Shown here: piece after piece, positions 49,165 through 61,497 of the stretch
Position numbering within the stretch: the stretch's first letter is position 1
How the letters are laid out: each line of letters starts with the position of its first letter
Source: Isoetes taiwanensis
Lineage: Eukaryota > Streptophyta > Lycopodiopsida > Isoetales > Isoetaceae
NCBI GenBank assembly: GCA_021234155.1
Contig: JAJEKV010000006.1
Coordinates: 14,896,902 to 14,960,901 of the forward strand
DNA length: 64,000 nt
Direction of reading: 5' to 3'
Made by a program: the position numbers and the translations under genes
The notes under the pieces: model-generated
What the model saw: the letters and a program-made list of their open reading frames with translations, nothing else
Databases searched by the model: none
What the model was told of the DNA's origin: nothing

Positions 49165-49881
49165 ATATTTTTTCTAGACTGGAACCTGATTTGGCTGTAA
49201 CTCATTAGAGATTTCGTCACCATCTTCATCGGAAAGCTCCACTAGCTCAATATGATACGCTAGGATATCAGTTGCCTTGGAGGCACTGGCACATTGCAGC
49301 ACATGTATGGGATAAACATTTTGATGTTGCCATCAAGCCTAGCTCCATTTGGATCTATGCCATGCAGCCTACAAAACTCAAGCAACCGAGATGTCAATGG
49401 CTCAACACCATTATGCACCAGCCCTGCTCTTCTACACAGTTGTCTCAGTTTTACTCAAGTATGAGACTTGTTCTGGGAGCCTCGTCGCCCAACAATTTCA
49501 ATGCCTTAGACATTTGTGCAATATATAGAGAGGCCCTAATTTAGATTAAAGAAAGCGGAAATGCAAAACCCCGAAGTAATTTTCCAGTAACTGCTTGATT
49601 CCAATTAGATTACAAGAAATACTTAAATTGAAGTGCAAGCCACATGATTTATTACCTGTATTTTTTGACTGAGAAATGATCTGGGCCCTTTGATTTGGAT
49701 GTAACAAAAAAGATACCAAGTCCATTTGGAAGCCATCCGTCAGTTTGTTACACATCTTCATAGCTGTAAAGATACCTAGCTGGAATGAAGTCGCCGTTGT
49801 GGAGCATCCTCGTGGCTGGAGTTTCAGGCCCCGTGTTTTGAAAAGGTTGTGTTTCATAGGAGATCCGAACCATTGGAACAT
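49165..49881 (-). pseudogene. Coding-like fragment of an unrecognised gene
   Basis: On the minus strand an exon-like stretch (49881-49656) reads KTRGLKLQPRGCSTTATSFQ and HPNQRAQIISQSKN, ending at a possible donor (ACAG|GTAATA). Further on, NGVEPLTSRLLEFCRLHGID and PNGARLDG (about 49310-49420), and then in another frame ATDILAYHIELVELSDEDGD before a TAG near 49172, look like real protein. At least one frameshift and stops separate them. I do not recognise the family. A decayed gene or an unmodelled exon chain are both possible. Confidence 0.35.
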
Positions 49882-50463
49882 TAATCACAAGTATTGCATG
49901 TAACATAAACACGCTTTCCAAGGGACAATAGCTTTTTCCTCTACCAATATTTTAGCCGTCCAACTTTTCCACAAAAGGAATGCATTAACGCAAGAGTATT
50001 CCCCTTTTTTAAGAATGCAAAGTTAAAGGAAGCAAAAGCAATCCATAGAAACGTACCTTAAAAAGATGCCGTTTGCATGTGATAAGCTATGTAATTATGA
50101 GCCATTATCATATATTGTCCCATCATAGTCTATTCCATATGGTATCCAATCATTGAGCCTTATGCTAAAGGGGAACGTTAAAAGATATTCTAGCAAAAGT
50201 TGTACCTCCTTTTGTTTCTAATTAATAAGTAGCCAAAGGCTTCGTATTGTCCCACCAATTCGACTTTTTAAGGCAAATATGCCTTTTTCCCTTTCTTTGC
50301 TCTTGGCCCCTTCTTTTCCACGCGTGCATGCAAAATAAAGATAGGAAAATGCAACAAACAATGCATGCATAAAAAAGATTCTTCTAGAACTCATGTCAAT
50401 ATTGATGTCATATACTACAAAGGAATGGCCATAGGTTCCAATACCATTGGCAAAAGCAAAGCC

Positions 50464-50603
50464 TTGGGTTAACAATGTACTGCCAAAGTAAATTGCAAAA
50501 GAAATTGTATTATGTGACCTCTATAAATGAGCATTGGGTTAACAATGTACTGCCAAAGTAAATTGCAAAAGAAATTGTATTATGTGACCTCTATAAATGA
50601 GCA
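50464..50603. repeat. 70-bp tandem duplication, two copies
   Basis: The block beginning TTGGGTTAACAATGTACTGC is repeated exactly at 50534, with no visible difference. Confidence 0.92.
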
Positions 50604-51314
50604 TGCATAACTCTCATGCACTGTGTATAGGTCCAAGAAAAGATAGATGAAAGGCAGACTAATACCAAGGGCAATGTCTATAGTCATCTACTAATCAAGT
50701 ATGTGCAAGAGAAAATGAGTGCAAGCATTACCTCGGGACAGTCAATAAGATAAATGATGGGGCCATCTTTAAGAATAAATGCATGGCACTTTTACGAATA
50801 GTGACTGAACTCCACCATATCATTAGGACAAAAATAATGCACATGTTTAGTGAGAGTTACCATCCTCATTTAGCAGCACCAGCAACGTATCCAAAGAAGA
50901 GATATGTCTATGCCATCAATGGTGATATGCCTAGTGAGAGTATTGTGAACTGTAACTCATTATTTATCAGTACCAACAACATTATCAAAAGAAGAAAATA
51001 GGCCAAAGCAAATCATTTATCAGGGATACAAAGATAAAGCTTAGAATATTGACTAAGAATCCACCAGAAATTTATATTTATATATATATATACTTTCCTT
51101 TGCCTAGGGTCTAATCTAGCCAAATCCATACTCCTAACTTGGTCACTTAACCGAAGCTAGAGAAATTCTGTCCTGGCACTACCCAGGCCCTAAACCAAAT
51201 GAGTCCAACAAGAATACTAAATAAGCTCAATACTTGTCTGAAGCTGTTCATTATTTTCACATAAACAAGTTTTTCCTTTCAACGTGCAGCATTATTGAAA
51301 GTATATCTTTCGAT

Positions 51315-51470
51315 TAAGGCTACCTGGTAGAGGACTGATTTCTCAAGCCCCAAAACCATGTATTCTCAATGAAAAGTAGTTGCAAAATATTCATAAACAT
51401 AATTCAACACTTAACATTCAAGGCAACCTGGTAGAAGGCTGATTTCTCAAGCCCCAAAACCATGTAACCT
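51315..51470. repeat. Imperfect repeat, about 105-bp spacing
   Basis: GATTTCTCAAGCCCCAAAAC and flanking ACCTGGTAGA(G/A)G occur near 51325 and again near 51428. Confidence 0.75.
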
Positions 51471-51925
51471 TAATGCAAAGTTGTTGTAGCAAAATTTTAA
51501 GCGAAAACATAAAGTAATATCGAGTAAATTGCAAAAATGCACTATTATTGAATTGAAATTGAATAGTTTAGACAATAACATACAAAGTGCATAGTATACA
51601 GTTACATTTTTTGCGTCATTCCATAACCTTCCACGTTAACACCAACCCGGTTTGCAAAATAGAGACAATTAGAGGAGAGAGCCCGTACCTGCAGCCAATC
51701 ATGCAAACGTTAGCAGTAATCCCGGTAACGATGCAAGGGCCAAAAGATACATTGGGTCTCTCAGTTTATCACTGATCACCAATTGTATCCTTTTGCCCTG
51801 AGTAAACGTTAACAAGAAAGAGAAATGGAATTAAAACTTGAGATTTTTCTTAAATCCCAAAAATTGCAGTTCAAAATATAATAGTATAATCAAAATTACT
51901 GATAGCCTCCAAAAAAATAGACGGA

Positions 51926-53040
51926 GAGCTACATAGTTTGTTATCTAAATGACAATAGCAAGAGATATAAGCAACCAAACTTCTCAAGAATAGAAGCAAA
52001 AGAAGCTCCTTTTCTGAGTCTACATTTTGATTTAGGTGCATCTCTCTGAAATTTTAAGTCTAAGCATGTCAAAAATGAAGAATAAGTATTTGCTGCCATG
52101 AAATAACAGCCCGCACAGAAACTGCCATAACTCTTAGCACAAGACTCTGTTTTTTTATTAATTATATGTTTCGGAAACGGCATGATATGCTCTATCCTCT
52201 CAAGGAAAAACAGTCAAGTTTTGAAGAGACTTGCTATGTCAGAAAACGATTTCTGAAATCCGACCTAATGAAATCTGCAGCTTTATTATGAAACTTTTGC
52301 TTCAAAGTTTCTTTCTAGGATTTTCTACTCCATAACCCGGAGATATACAAAGTAGAACATAACTAGTTCAAGAATAATTTAGCCTATTAATGAATTATCT
52401 CAGTTATGCATTTGCATTCTAAGAAACATTATTTCAAAGATGTATTTACATTACGCCTTATTTGGGTAGTTTCCAAGTTCTCAAATTAGATCATTATTTT
52501 AAGAACTACCATTGATCTTAAAATCAGATCTGTAAGATAGTTTCAATCTTGATAAAGAGTGCCAAAGGCGCTGGCTTTTGCTCCAAGCCCATAGCTTAGC
52601 ACCGTTTGCATTGAAAATCATATGTAAAGCTACATGATTTGTTAGTTAACTGACGATAGTAAGAGATATAAGCAACCAAACTTCTTGAGATTAGAAGCAA
52701 AAGAAGCCCCTTTCTTAAGTCTATATTTCATCTTAGGTGCATCTCCATCAAATTTTAAGTCTAAGCTTGTAAAAATGGAAGATAAGTACTTGCTGCCATA
52801 AAATGACAGCCCCTACAAAAAACGGCATAGCTCTTAGCACGAGCTCTCGTTTTTTATTAATTATATGTTTCGAAACGGCACAATATGCTCTATCTTTTCA
52901 TGAAAAAAACAGTCAAGTTTTGACGAGATTAGCTATGTCAGAAAACGATTTCGGAAATCCGACCTAAATGTGATCTGCAGCTTTCTTATGAAGCTTTATT
53001 CTTCAAAGTTTCTTTTCTCGGGATTTCCTACTCCATAACT
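51926..53040. repeat. About 400-bp diverged direct duplication
   Basis: 51926-52330 and 52628-53040 align along their length in the same orientation: AGAGATATAAGCAACCAAAC, TAGAAGCAAAAGAAGC, TTTTAAGTCTAAGC, TATATGTTTCG and GTCAGAAAACGATTTC appear in the same order about 700 bases apart. No coding sense is visible. Confidence 0.85.
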
Positions 53041-53743
53041 AGAGGATTTACGGTAGAATAGAATGTAAGACACACCTGATATGTGTTCTTTGTGTGGCTT
53101 TGTATCGGTCGTGATAGAATCTTCCAGCTTCATCAAAGATGAGCAATGAGCATAAAATCCGAGATCTGGAGCTTTGTTTGCCATATCCGATCTTCCGGGT
53201 TGGTAGCAACCAGTGGGTTGGTAGCAACCAAAGTGATCGTTGGCCCATGCCCTAAACCAATTTACATGATTGACATGAAAAATTTAAAGGTCAAAATTAT
53301 ACTTATTAATTTTGTATGGCATTAAGCCATTTTTCATGTTTTTGTCAATTTTGTTTAACAAAGCCTAAGCATATAGCCAAGGTCTCCAAATTATTTTTCT
53401 TGCCATACTCATTGCAGTATGCAAGGCAAGGGAGCATTCCGCCCTCGACAAGTCCGTCAATTACTATCATCAATTTTGTTGACCCTAGCCAAGATGTGCA
53501 TGTAATGGCCAATGTCTAGGTGACCATAAATATCCAAGGAAAGTCTGCCTTAAATAAAGTCTGGACGCTATGCAAAAAGCTCCAGATAAAACATAGCTCT
53601 AGTACTTTGAGCGTATGCAATAAAGGAGACTACACAGCTCTTAGTATTTTGAGCCAGTGTTGTGAGAGTACTTGACATCTCCTACAGCGGTATGAGCTTC
53701 ACAAGTGCCGTAACTAGCTCTTATGTTGCAACCGTCTCCAACC

Positions 53744-54100
53744 TGTTATATATCTATTATATATATACACGTATTAGATGTGTGTTTTGTCATCCCATGC
53801 CCATGTTCATAGAGATTCATCCCAGCCGTCCAATCACGAAATGAAAGGCCAGGATAATGCCACCTCATTGAGGTGCATGGATGGCCATGATGGGCATGCA
53901 TGGGGGCATGCACCACATCCCCAAACCGTTGGATCGAAAGGGGAGGATAAATCCTAGCCCTTGATTTTTGTGAAGAAGGTGCAAGGAAGGTGCCAAAAAA
54001 AAAAAGTTGGTGCAGCAGATCTCAACCGTTAGATTAAAAGGTGAGCATAAATCCTAGCCATTAACTTTTTAATATTAAATTGATTATTTTCTTTTAAAGG
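53744..54100 (+). repeat. MITE-like repeat, arm 1 of an inverted pair
   Basis: ATCTATTATATATATAC, AGAGATTCATCCC(A)GCCGTC, GGGCATGCATGGGG, and CCTTGATTT occur in this order and appear inverted at 63100-63345. Inside, CAACCGTTAGAT/AAACCGTTGGAT with ATAAATCCTAGCC is duplicated in tandem. The words are typical of plant miniature elements, but no terminal repeats are clear. Confidence 0.65.
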
Positions 54101-54103
54101 AGG

Positions 54104-54165
54104 TGAGGTGGCACCCTCATTAATAAAAAGGCACCCTCATTAATAAAAAAGGTAGTGAGGTGGCA
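54104..54165. repeat. Short duplication with inverted flank
   Basis: GGCACCCTCATTAATAAAAA occurs twice in a row, followed by an inverted-type TAGTGAGGTGGCA. Confidence 0.7.
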
Positions 54166-54389
54166 AAGTATTTATGAATAGACTTTCTAGGAAGTTTCCT
54201 TTTGTTTAATCGCCTTCGAAGGCCCGTAGCTTGCAGTAGAGGGGTCGGATAGAGGTGGGGCCTACGCCGTTGGATTCCTCTCGTCGAGACCTTTCCAAGG
54301 AGTGGTGCTTTGGCACTATTTTGTCGCAGTTGGAGCCAACGTGATCGAATACTAAGAATTTTCTTGGAATCTTCGAGTTTCAAGGAATC

Positions 54390-55245
54390 TATGGTAAGTT
54401 GAGGGAATGTAGTAGAATCTTCATAGAATCTTGAAGAATCTAGAGGAATCTTGAAACGTGTTTTTAGAATCTAGGAGAATATTTAGAGAATCTTAAGGAA
54501 TCTCAAACAAATCTTTGGGAATCTAGGACAATCTAGAGGAGTCTTCATGAAATCTTTAAGAATTATGGGAATCTAGATGGAATCTTAGAGAATCTTGGAG
54601 AATCTTAATAAAATCTAGGGGAATCTTTGTAGGATCTTAGAATGTAGGGGAATCTTTGTAGAACTTAAAGGAATCTAAGAGAATCTTTAGGAATCTAGAG
54701 AATCTTCTTAAAATTTTTGAGAATCTAAGGGAATCTTGATGGAATCTTAGAGAATCTAAGAGAATCTTCATAGAATCTTGGGTAATCTAGGGGAATCTTC
54801 ATAGAATCTTGGGGAATCTAGAGGAGTAAGGGGATAATCTTTGAGAACCTAGGGGAATCTTCACAGGATTTTGGAGAATCTAGAGGAATGTTGAGAGAAT
54901 CTTAGGGATTCTAGAGGAATCTTTATAGAATCTTTGAAAACCTAAGAGAATCTACATGGAATCTTGGAAAATCTAGAGGAATCTTGGGATAATCTTTGAA
55001 AATGTAGGGGAATCTCAAGAGAACCTTAGGAAATCTAGGGGAATCTAAGGAAATGTTTATAAAATCTTTGAGAATTCAGAGGAATCTTGATAGAATCTTG
55101 GAGAATCTAGGGGAATCTTCATAAAATCTACAGGAATAAAAGAGAATCTACATAGAATATTGCAAAATCTAAAGGAACCTTGAGATAATCTTCAGAAATG
55201 TAGGGGAATCTTTATAGAATCTTAAGGATCTAAGGGAATCTTTCA
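54390..55245. repeat. GAATCT minisatellite, major locus
   Basis: About 850 bases consist almost wholly of 10-20 base units such as GAATCTAGGGGAATCTT, CATAGAATCTTGGAGAATCT and variants. The units are degenerate, so the array is old. The same family occurs at 25065-25400, in the same strand sense. Confidence 0.85.
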
Positions 55246-55476
55246 CCATGCCTCTTATAAGATAGCGTGGAACAACAAAGTTGAAGCTTCCAAGCTTAGA
55301 AAGCCTAGGGATTGGATCAATAAGGTCATAGTGCAACTCACTTGAATTCGACTTGAACAAACAAGACTTTATTATCGACCTATGACTTCTTCTAACCTAA
55401 TTATTGGCACTCAACTTTAATACTAATCCTTTCAAGCTTGAATTTTACTCCGAGATGTTTATAGACCATAGTTGAC

Positions 55477-55500
55477 AAACCCATTGATAGTACAAAAACT

Positions 55501-55580
<80 letters not shown>

Positions 55581-55604
55581 AGTTTTTGTACTATCAATGG
55601 GTTT
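55477..55604. repeat. 128-bp palindrome: 28-bp perfect inverted arms around (TA)n
   Basis: The left arm AAACCCATTGATAGTACAAA (continuing AACTTGTA) is matched exactly in inverse at 55577-55604. About 72 bases of pure TA lie between, so the whole segment can extrude as a cruciform. Confidence 0.95.
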
Positions 55605-57050
55605 ACAATCGTGGCTGATGAACGTCGAGGAATAAAGTTCGAGATTAAGCAGATCAGTGCGTAAAGTTCAGTATGCTTTTAGTCTAAAGACGCGAATATA
55701 TAAGCTCAATTCCTCGCATAATAGCCATTCAATGAAGGTCACTATTATTTATTAATACCTCTCGGTGAATGGTCGAGTGAAATTTGAATCAAATCAAAGA
55801 GTCGCATTTGATTTATTTAGCATGACATAAAAATTGCTTAAAAGATGAATGCTATGAGTGTCAACATTACCATATATTTTGATACAACTTTGTAGTATTT
55901 CTCGTAGCATCTAGTCATAGGACTTCTAGCAGTTAGAAGTTCATATTAGAACTTCTTCATCCACATAATAAGAATGATTCAATTTCGTGGGCAGTCGCAT
56001 GTTGAAAGTTTGTTTTCCAGTTCATGATGGTTCTCCTTTTGGAAACTTAACAGCTACTGGAATTGATAATTCTCTTAGACCCACATCATCATTTGAGACA
56101 GTATCATCAAAGAATGTTTGTCAATCGAAGAAAGCTAAAAGTTAGTTCGCGGAGAGAATCGATTTCTGCAGACTGAAAGAAAAATTAGTTTCAAAATGTG
56201 CTTGGTCGACCAACTTTTAAGATTATTGAACCAAAATAATATCAGTCCATGCTACAATATTTGCATGCAGACAATCTATAAAACATGTGGTAACCATCAT
56301 TTCTACTTCCACAACTGCAATACATGTCAATGACCTGCAATACATATCAATGACCATCATACTTAACAATGTTCAAACCATATTGAGCCTTCATTATAAG
56401 GGCATGGATCTGCTTGCCCAAATCAATGGAATCTAAATAAATGCCTGCATTCAAAAAGTTTATAAAGGTCGTCTGACTGTAGAAGATGTTTGTTATAGAG
56501 TAGCGTTTTTTGCAGAATAATTTTCAATGGCCTGTACTCTTCTTGAATTCTTAGGCACTCTTAACATTTTTACCTGGTGCACTATTTCCAATGTAGTTTG
56601 ACAAAAAATTAATAGTGCAATGATGTTGGACGTGACTGCAAAATCATTTATTACTAGTGCATTAGAACAAAACACGCTAAACGTTGCTGCATTTCGGAAT
56701 CTTGGATAACTAATTGTTGTGACTTGATGGACTAATGTTCGACGCATGGGTTTTGTTGAATATATTAAGTTGAAGGAAATCATTACATTGGGTTGATAGA
56801 TATAAATGATTGGTATCAACTTGTTTTATGGATTTGTTTGTTCGATTAGTCAAAGACAACATGATTAGTCAAAGATAACATGAGCTTGGTGCAAGGCAGT
56901 ACATATGCTATACATTTTAATTCCCAAACTTAGCTATGTGTAAGTCATCTTCATCTGTGGCGCAGAAGTGCTGTCATTTGCAATATCTATTGATGCATCC
57001 ATCCATTAAGCTCTCTGCAGAAGTTACGTACTAGGGAATCTTCCTCACGA
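55605..57050. other. Intergenic, no gene recognised
   Basis: No supported coding region or element ends. Short duplicates such as TGCAATACATGTCAATGACC occur near 56320. Confidence 0.4.
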
Positions 57051-57056
57051 GAAACC

Positions 57057-57162
57057 GAAGAATGTTCTGAGGCCAGCTCCGCCAGACGAGGCGGCGCACA
57101 AACGGCAGAGCCGCGAGTGCGCCACCGAGTCTGGCGGTGCCGCCGAAGAATATTCTGAGGGG
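57057..57162. repeat. GC-rich hairpin bracketed by 18-bp direct repeats
   Basis: CCGAAGAATGTTCTGAGG at 57057 and CCGAAGAATATTCTGAGG at 57144 flank a GC-rich block in which CCGCCAGACGAGGCGGCGCAC and its imperfect inverse form a long stem around a loop at about 57107-57123. The block is strikingly GC-rich compared with its surroundings. Confidence 0.7.
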
Positions 57163-57190
57163 AATCTTTGAGTGAGGAAGAATTCCCTGG

Positions 57191-57935
57191 CGTAATAAAC
57201 GCCGCCTTCAAATTACGAAAGCAATCGGAGAAATACCTGACTTCAAGAGAAAGCTCTGCTTGCGGAATGGAGCTTTGGTGTTAAAATGCCAAAATACAGA
57301 CGATTCAAGCTCTGCAGGGGTGTTAAAAGAATGCCAAAATACAGATGATACAAGCTCGGCATAAAATGAAATCCGATTAACAGGGTTTTTGTGGCCGTCA
57401 ACAAGAACCGCTTTTCTCTGTTTTGAGCTAAAAATCGGGCAAATGCTAAAATACAGAGGCCTCTGCATAAAGAGAATCCTGCAGTAAGCTCTTTGTCTAA
57501 CCGATTCATAGAAAAAGAATGAATGCAAGCAGATCATTTCAACATTTCAACATGAGAAAAATCATTGACAAGAACGCTATTAACAGATCTCTATTCTGAG
57601 AAAAATCAGAGACAAGAATGCTGTTAATACCCTGGCAGAGGCATAGAACATAAAACATCCAAGACTCTTCGAATCAAGCAAATCTAAGCTCGGATTGAAG
57701 CCTGGAGAATGAACAATGGTATATTCAACAGCTGCACTTCAATAACACAGATTCAACAACGCCTAGCGCCTCAACAACAGTGCAGATTCAACGGATTGAC
57801 TAGCCGCAAAATGAAAGGGAAAAAATGAATGGCGATGGTTGTGCATGGCGGCGCCGCTCCACAAAACAGGGCAGACAATTACGCCTGATAAAATGCGCTA
57901 AATTTTACAGTAATTCGAAGGCGGCGTTTATTACG
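57191..57935. mobile_element. 745-bp element with 26-bp terminal inverted repeats
   Basis: The left end CGTAATAAACGCCGCCTTCA (continuing AATTAC) is matched in inverse at 57910-57935 with one mismatch. The interior has no transposase and includes a tandem duplication (AATGCCAAAATACAGA, near 57277 and 57331). It looks like a non-autonomous DNA element. A target-site duplication is not clear, so the superfamily cannot be named. Confidence 0.7.
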
Positions 57936-60285
57936 TGTTGTATAAGTATACACTTTTGAAAAGCACAAATGTGAATCGGTATTTTCAACTACATTAGTTA
58001 CTGAGGTTGGTTGGGGATAAAAAACAATGAATTAGATATGCAAGAAAAAGATAGAAATGCTTCTACATGGCAACAAAATACATTTCTTTGAGTTGCTGCA
58101 TTGCCAATGAGATTAGTTGGTAATATAAACATATACTGAATGCACAAGATTTTTATCTATCTTACATAGAAGGAAGCATGAACGTCAAGCATTGGCAAGA
58201 GCGCTTAGTACGACCAGTGCTACCCATTTTGCAAGACCAACACACAATATAAGAACAGTGCACCAAAGACCAACACACAACATAAGAACACCGTATGAAA
58301 TATAAATTTCGAAGCTCCAAATTGTAGCCTATTACCCAGATGAAACAATGATACTTTGAAAAATGTTTACTACGAAGGCATTAAGGGTAACAATACGGGC
58401 ACAGCACTAGTTTTGCTGGCAGATCCCAGCAATATACTCTTGTACCCTATATCTGCCTTCCCAATGTGCAAAGAAGAAAGAAAGTGGACTTCAATGGAAC
58501 ATTGTAAGTATTTGAGGGTGCTCTAATGTATTTGGGGTAAATACGGAGAACTTGAACAGTGAATATTTGGTATTTGAATACAACTATATGCAGATAGGCA
58601 CTAGGTATAGAAGGTTAAACTAATTATATATTTCAACATCCAGATCCCAAACTCTTACCTTTCTCGCCTCTGTTCCGACCACAATTTCATCCTACCAAGG
58701 TCAGCACACTCTTCAATTCTCAGACCTATGTTTACAGAAAAATTATTTTCTATATTGTGTTTGAGCATCCATTCATGCCCAGACGTATAGTGCACTGTTT
58801 GAAGAAGAAGCCTGAAACTCACGAGACCAAGTATGATGTTGCTCGCTTTAACAACGCCGCATTACCCCAGCAGCTCTGCCAATGTGAAAGTCATAAATCC
58901 GTGTTAAAACGAGGATTAACCTCCATCAAAACAATTCTGAAAATAAAACAAAGCTCTAAGACTTGCAAGAGCTCCTGAAAATAAACCAAGTATCTTTTGC
59001 ATAAATGCAAATGGGTAGAAGACATCAAGCTTGCCAATGGATTTGAACCATATCTGCAGCATGGCACACAATCTAGAAAATGTCAAATATCATTTCAATA
59101 ATCCTGAATTTCTAACATACACGACCATAATCCCAATTGTCGTTCAACTTACTAATTGTAGATAGGATAGGATGGTTCAATTGCTTCTACATATTTTCCA
59201 AAGAAGTAACATGAAATACACTTTCTGGTTTTGTGCAAACAATCTCTTACTCTAACTACTATCAAGGTCTGGCAACCTCACCTTTGCAGGATTTATATGA
59301 TCCACTTAAACCTCCCTGCCATTTGAAAGAGCCATAGAAAGACGACCTTGGAGGGAAACATTTAACAGGCAACAAAACAGCGTAAACCCTACAACTTCAT
59401 ATAACCATGTCTACATAAAAAGATTGAGATGGAACAGCAATTACTTGCATCTACCACATTGGCAGAAAGGTATTCAGCGCTATCCTTTTCCCAGCTCCTC
59501 GCTCCAACGAGAATCACAAGCTATGAGGGACAAATAACGGCATTGCTTCTTGCCATCCCTAACTACGTTACTATATAAATCATTTTAGCAAAGACGTTTC
59601 CAAGAACTTGCACTTTATCTGAACAATAGAAGCAAGCCCAAACCAATGCCCAGCAATGAAGCAAGCTGGAAATCATTTTCTTTACCTACTCCAACCCCAC
59701 TGCTGACGCTTGTAGAATTTGAAGAGGTGCTATTAGCTATGCCAGACGATAAGATCAGACGATGGAGATTAGATGACTTGATATCATGGCAAATCTCGTG
59801 TCTCAGCTCTATCAAACAAAACTGCATACTGACAATGATCATTCATTAAATGACTAACTAGAATAATCATCTTCTACAATAAGAACGATAAAAAAATGGC
59901 TTCTATATGCACAAGACATACTAAAGATGAGTCTAAATCTTCAAACAAAATCAACACATCTCAAAGTCTAGAGTGAGCATGCAATTCAGGCCCTCAATGA
60001 ATAACGGATTTGAAGCTACAAAAAAGAAATGCAAACAAAGACCATCTTTTTGCAGTCTAATGTACCTTAAAATCTGCATCATAACGCATTGTAATAATAA
60101 CGCAAAATCAACAATGCAACCTTGCTATAAGAGCTGAGTTAAAATGAGGATATAATATACAGACAAACTAGAATGAAATATGACAGTACAACTTAACTAC
60201 CAGTAAAGACTTGATTAAACCATTTCTATAAATACTAATGTAAACTACTTGATTAAACACTCATATTAGCTAGCTAGGTACCTAC
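57936..60285. other. Intergenic, no gene recognised
   Basis: I looked here for the downstream exons of the VIM pseudogene (remainder of the SRA domain and second RING) and found none. Other open frames are unconvincing. Confidence 0.45.
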
Positions 60286-61497
60286 CTCGTCCAGGGTGCT
60301 GGTTCATTGCCGCATCGGACAAACAGATACCGACAAACTTTAAAGCCCTAACAGGAAGAAGCAAGACATGCATTGAAATCTAATATTAAAGAAATTGTTA
60401 AAAAAATTCAAAATGAGCATATATATAAATCAATACCTGGATCCCTTTCTTGCACTAGCACATTTCGATTCTCTATATTCCATCATATCGAACCCCAGCA
60501 TCTGGTGCATATGATGACCGCTCCTTGTGAGACCTAACCACAAGGACAAACATAAGGAAAAATACACTTGCTTTTTTAGATTCAAGTAACTAAATGAATT
60601 TGGGTACCGGACAACTCGAACAGGGTATCCTTTCTTGCAGCTAATACGCAGAGCCTCATTCAGTTTCTCAAAAGTTTCATCAAAGGACTGCTCTTTGTTG
60701 GTCCTTTTATTGCCGCTGAGATCCCTTCCACCGCTGCAGCATAAGATAGAGAAAAAAGTTATGTTGATCTGACCTAGTAGAATATGAAATGAAACCAGAG
60801 TACCTTCCAGTGTAGAGAAACCACTCTCCATGATCTTCATCATCTTCATATCCACCAGAAAGGCAGACAGATATGGTCAGACTGCCCTGCTATTCCAGCA
60901 ACGTGAGGAAGATGAGTACCCCATTGTCTGCATTCCATCCTATCCTCCCAGCTCTCCCCCACTAGAACACCCTGGCCACGATCAGGATCATTTTTTGCAG
61001 TTATTGGGCCAAAATGATCCGGCCCGTACCGCCCTTTCTGTGACGAATGCTTTGCCATCCTAATTGCAAAGACTAGTGCAGCATTGATCCTAGGCTGGCT
61101 TGCAAATTTTGCAGGTATCGCTGACCTGCATTTGCCACACTTCTTTTTTCCTTGTCCAATCCATTTCTCAAAACATTTCAAGCAGAAATTGTGCCCACAT
61201 GGTGCCTACAGAGTATATAAATTTCACATAACGAGTAAAAATTTATCATTAAGAACAATGTTAAAGAGAATAAAGGCTTCTTACCGTAACAGGGCGCTCT
61301 GCTAGTTGCATGCAGAAGATACAATTTAAATTTTCATCAAAAATCTTCATCATTTGACTCTTAACTTTGCCTTCAAAATTTACAGAGGGAGGCTTTGAAT
61401 TTTGAGGCTTCTTGTTCTTACTTGTCGAGGTCCCATTTTCGCTCATCAACTGCTGTCTGCATTTTGCCTTTTCTGCCTCAGACAAACTTGGATCTTC
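60286..61497 (-). pseudogene. VIM/ORTHRUS-type E3 ligase pseudogene (RING and first part of SRA domain)
   Basis: Five exons are readable with good splice sites: 61285-61497 (LSEAEKAKCRQQLMS to CIFCMQLAERPVT), 60804-61205 (APCGHNFCLKCFEKWIGQGK to FLYTG), 60608-60733 (GGRDLSGNKRTNKEQSFDET to VVR), 60437-60533 (SHKERSSYAPDAGVRYDGI) and 60286-60347 (GFKVCRYLFVRC to APWT). Together they form a complete C3HC4 RING and the front of the SRA domain, which in this plant family reads methylated CpG and keeps DNA methylation. Breaks: an 8-base net loss after HVAGIAGQS shifts the frame before SGGYEDDEDHGEW, and two TAG codons at 60473-60475 (Tyr in the family) and 60455-60457 (Trp in the family). The PHD finger, the rest of SRA and the second RING are not found. 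Intron retention excludes a processed copy. Confidence 0.85.

Noticed and set aside
48081-49165. Minus-strand frames starting MIQFCCSSSRFIYGYAIG, present three times
   Set aside because: By-product of the 208-bp tandem repeat; no protein features.
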